DNA of 15,910 nucleotides from LMUY01 sp964657445 (GTDB lineage: Bacteria; Pseudomonadota; Alphaproteobacteria; Acetobacterales; Acetobacteraceae), in contig CAZZVB010000098.1 of the NCBI GenBank assembly GCA_964657445.1, positions 1-15,910 of the forward strand, in the 5' to 3' direction. The translations under genes were made by a program, and so were the position numbers. The notes beneath the pieces are model-generated. The model ran no database searches and was not told the origin of the DNA. It saw nothing but the letters and a program-made list of their open reading frames with translations. Below are positions 14,096 through 15,910 of this stretch, in pieces (the first letter of the stretch is position 1; every line of letters starts with the position of its first letter).

Positions 14096-15262
14096 ATGGA
14101 TTTCCAGATGACGGAACAGCACCAGGCGATCGATGAGGGCGTGCGCAAGGTGTGCGCAGCGTTCGATGACCAGTATTGGACGGATTGCGAGGAACACTCC
14201 CGCTTCCCCGAGGAATACTACAACGCAATGGCGGCTGGCGGCTGGCTGGGCATGACGATGCCGGAAGAGCTCGGCGGCGCCGGGCAGGGGGTTACGGAGG
14301 CCGCGGTGATGATGCAGGCCGCAACATCGAGCAACGGCGGCTACTCGGCCGCTTCGGCGATCCACATCAACATGTTCGGCCCCCACTCCATCGTCGTCCA
14401 CGGCACGGACGAGCAGAAGTCGCGGTGGCTCAAGCCGCTGATTACCGGCGAGCAAAAGGCGTGCTTCGGCGTGACCGAACCGGATGCCGGGCTCGACACC
14501 ACCAGCCTCAAGACGTTCGCCACCCGCACCAACAGCGGCTACCGCGTGTCCGGGCGCAAGATGTGGACGTCCACGGGGCAGGTCGCGCACAAGATCCTGT
14601 TGCTGACCCGTACCACCGCGAAGAAGGACTGCAAGCGCCCGACCGACGGGATGACGCTGTTCTACACCGACCTCGACCGGACGAAGATTGAGGTGCGGCG
14701 CATCCGCAAGATGGGCCGCAATGCCGTCGATTCGAATGCCGTTTTCATCGACGATCTGTTCATCCCCGACGAGGACCGTATCGGCGAGGAAGGCAGCGGC
14801 TTCAAATACATCCTCGACAGCCTCAACCCCGAGCGCATCTTGGTCGCCAGCGAGGCGATCGGCGTGGGGCGGGATGCGCTGCGCCGGGCCACCCAATACG
14901 CCAAGGACCGGGTCGTGTTCGGCCGCCCGATCGGCCAGAACCAGGGGATCCAACACCCGCTGGCGGAGAACTGGGCGTATCTGGAGTCTGCCTACTGGAT
15001 GGTGCTGCGTGCGGCCTGGATGTACGACAACGGCCAGTCGTGCGGCGCGGAAGCCAACGCTGCCAAGTTCCTCGCCGGCCGCGCCGCGTTCGACGCCGCC
15101 ACGCAGGCGGTGCTGACCCATGGCGGTATGGGCTATGCCCGCGAATACCAGGTCGAGCGGCTGTTCCGGGAGGCCATCCTGACCCGCATCGCCCCAGTGA
15201 CGGAGCAGTTGATTCTGTCGTTCCTGGCGGAGCGGGTTTTGGGTCTGCCTAAGTCGTACTAA
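14096..15262 (+). CDS. Acyl-CoA dehydrogenase family protein
   Basis: A 388-residue FAD-dependent acyl-CoA dehydrogenase, which introduces a 2,3-double bond into an acyl-CoA and passes electrons to ETF. The FAD/substrate segments CFGVTEPDAGLDTTSLKT (123-140) and WTSTGQ are present, as are FGRPIGQNQGIQ (275-286) and GGMGYAREYQVERLFREA (343-360). The C-terminal IYEGT catalytic motif of MCAD/SCAD is replaced by IAPVTEQ; the closing LGLPKSY is typical of a bacterial branch I remember with this change. Glu246 in NPERILVA matches the Glu used by isovaleryl- and long-chain acyl-CoA dehydrogenases, so it is the probable base. An upstream GTG at 14069 is in frame, but ATG 14096 has GAGGGG ahead and matches the family start. 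Its stop overlaps the convergent MarR gene stop by four bases. It may prepare the enoyl-CoA for the hydratase. Confidence 0.92.
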   Translation: MDFQMTEQHQAIDEGVRKVCAAFDDQYWTDCEEHSRFPEEYYNAMAAGGWLGMTMPEELGGAGQGVTEAAVMMQAATSSNGGYSAASAIHINMFGPHSIVVHGTDEQKSRWLKPLITGEQKACFGVTEPDAGLDTTSLKTFATRTNSGYRVSGRKMWTSTGQVAHKILLLTRTTAKKDCKRPTDGMTLFYTDLDRTKIEVRRIRKMGRNAVDSNAVFIDDLFIPDEDRIGEEGSGFKYILDSLNPERILVASEAIGVGRDALRRATQYAKDRVVFGRPIGQNQGIQHPLAENWAYLESAYWMVLRAAWMYDNGQSCGAEANAAKFLAGRAAFDAATQAVLTHGGMGYAREYQVERLFREAILTRIAPVTEQLILSFLAERVLGLPKSY

Positions 15263-15792
15263 CGCCGGCCGCCACTCACCTTGCGCGGCGGCTCCTCCGC
15301 GGGGTCAAACACGCCGACCGGGAGTTCCGAATCGTCCCGCTCGGTGATGGCGTCACGGATGTTGTCCTTCATGGCCGACAGGATCCGCTCCGTCGTCTCG
15401 ATGTCGGCGGGCGATAGACCGGCCAGGATAATGCCGTTCAGCTTCTGCCCGACCGACACCATCTGCCGCAGCACCTCGCGGCCGCCTTCGGTGATCTGGA
15501 TGCGCTTGGCCCGGCGGTCCGACGCGTCGGGTGTCCGCACCACGTAGCCGCTGGCCTCTAGCCGGTCGATCAGCCCGCCGACCGTGACCTTGCCCACGTC
15601 CAAGTCGCGCGCGAGTTCGGTCTGCAGCAGTCCCTCGCGGGTATGGCGCGAAAGCTGGCTCAGCACCCACCACTGCGAGCGTGTGATGCCCAGCGGTTTC
15701 ATTGCCTGGTCGAACAGGGTCCGCCGCATGCGCGAGACGTCATGCACCAGGAAGCCGATCCGGAAATCCTGCGAAAGCTTGGTCAACGCCAC
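15259..15792 (-). CDS. MarR-family transcriptional regulator
   Basis: A 177-residue winged-helix regulator of the MarR/SlyA type, which usually acts as a dimeric repressor released by a small aromatic acid or acyl-CoA ligand. The DNA-binding part spans about residues 39-105: QWWVLSQLSR, then LQTELARDLDVGKVTVGGLIDRLEASGYVVRT as the helix-turn-helix, and DRRAKRIQIT as the wing. The first ~35 and the later helices form the dimer region; a charged C-terminal tail (DPAEEPPRKVSGGRR) is extra. The start is GTG at 15792, with GGAGAG six bases upstream. A 13-base palindrome lies 36 bases upstream of the GTG and could be its own operator. As the only regulator in the window, it is a candidate to control the dehydrogenase and the divergent operons. 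Confidence 0.92.
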   Translation of the reverse strand: MALTKLSQDFRIGFLVHDVSRMRRTLFDQAMKPLGITRSQWWVLSQLSRHTREGLLQTELARDLDVGKVTVGGLIDRLEASGYVVRTPDASDRRAKRIQITEGGREVLRQMVSVGQKLNGIILAGLSPADIETTERILSAMKDNIRDAITERDDSELPVGVFDPAEEPPRKVSGGRR

Positions 15793-15827
15793 CGGTCACT
15801 CTCCACGACGCGCAGGTGGTATGATGA

Positions 15828-15840
15828 CGCATAATATGCG
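15828..15840. promoter_or_regulatory. Palindrome upstream of marR-type gene (candidate autoregulatory operator)
   Basis: CGCATA, A, TATGCG is a perfect 6-bp inverted repeat with one central base, 36-48 bases before the regulator's GTG, where a promoter would be expected. Its length and symmetry suit MarR-family sites. A looser relative, GCATATATTACGC, lies at 14046-14058 in the dehydrogenase promoter. Confidence 0.45.
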
Positions 15841-15858
15841 AGCGCACCATTGCCGCTA

Positions 15859-15903
15859 GAGCATCATCCGATCATCTTGCTATCTGATCGGATAAAGATG
15901 CTC
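15859..15903. repeat. Large intergenic palindrome (alphaproteobacterial GAGCAT-type element)
   Basis: GAGCATC (15859-15865) pairs with GATGCTC (15897-15903) and ATCCGATCA (15866-15874) with TGATCGGAT (15885-15893), leaving a 3-base bulge (AAA) and a 10-base loop. Similar GAGCATGATCC...GATCATGCTC palindromes are widespread between genes of Rhizobiales and relatives. It could fold as a transcript-end hairpin for a gene beyond the window or be a non-autonomous repeat. The rest of 15793-15910 contains no gene that I can support. Confidence 0.65.
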
Positions 15904-15910
15904 GCCTTAA

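Noticed and set aside
13901..15121. 406-residue minus-strand open frame opposite the acyl-CoA dehydrogenase
   Set aside because: The plus strand encodes a clear dehydrogenase with family motifs; the antisense product has no recognisable motif.

Overview
The window is GC-rich DNA from what looks like an alphaproteobacterium. The codon use is high-GC, open frames on the wrong strand are long, and there are short CTCTCCC/GGGAGAG intergenic hairpins and a GAGCATC...GATGCTC intergenic palindrome of a kind common in that class. Acetobacteraceae or another Rhodospirillales family is my guess; the sequence does not prove it. No tRNA, rRNA, insertion sequence, CRISPR array or phage gene was seen. The whole window is acyl-CoA and small-acid catabolism.

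Left block (1-10881, minus strand): a tightly packed run read from right to left. It encodes an aminoglycoside-phosphotransferase-fold kinase, a DUF7064-like protein, a class III (CaiB/BaiF) CoA-transferase, HyuA and HyuB (ATP-dependent hydantoinase/oxoprolinase/carboxylase type), a short-chain dehydrogenase, a flavin monooxygenase and, after an 89-base gap, a periplasmic binding protein of the branched-chain amino acid ABC type. Beyond a hairpin-rich spacer lies what may be the first ten codons of a permease. Most junctions overlap (TGATG, ATGATG, GTGA) or are 1-19 bases apart, so this is very probably one operon for uptake and breakdown of one compound, whose identity the sequence does not reveal.

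Middle block (11040-13631, plus strand): transcribed divergently from the left block across a 158-base intergenic region. Three overlapping genes encode a MaoC-type hydratase, a CitE-like CoA-ester lyase and a family I CoA-transferase homologue. Activation, hydration and cleavage is the logic of itaconate/mesaconate degradation (acid to acyl-CoA to citramalyl-CoA to acetyl-CoA plus pyruvate). However, the transferase homologue has Gly where this family carries its catalytic Glu.

Right block (13708-15910): a stand-alone 83-residue PilZ protein (predicted cyclic-di-GMP binding), an acyl-CoA dehydrogenase whose usual C-terminal catalytic Glu is absent but which has a Glu at the isovaleryl/long-chain-type position, a convergent MarR-family regulator whose stop overlaps the dehydrogenase stop, and a palindromic repeat at the right edge.

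A related motif (GGTWAGCTAGCG on the minus strand) lies in the divergent promoter region and in the dehydrogenase promoter. This suggests both sets of genes answer to one regulator, possibly the MarR protein. A reasonable but unproven overall picture is import of an acid or ketone/lactam, oxidation and ring opening or carboxylation, CoA activation, then dehydrogenation, hydration and lyase cleavage to central metabolites.
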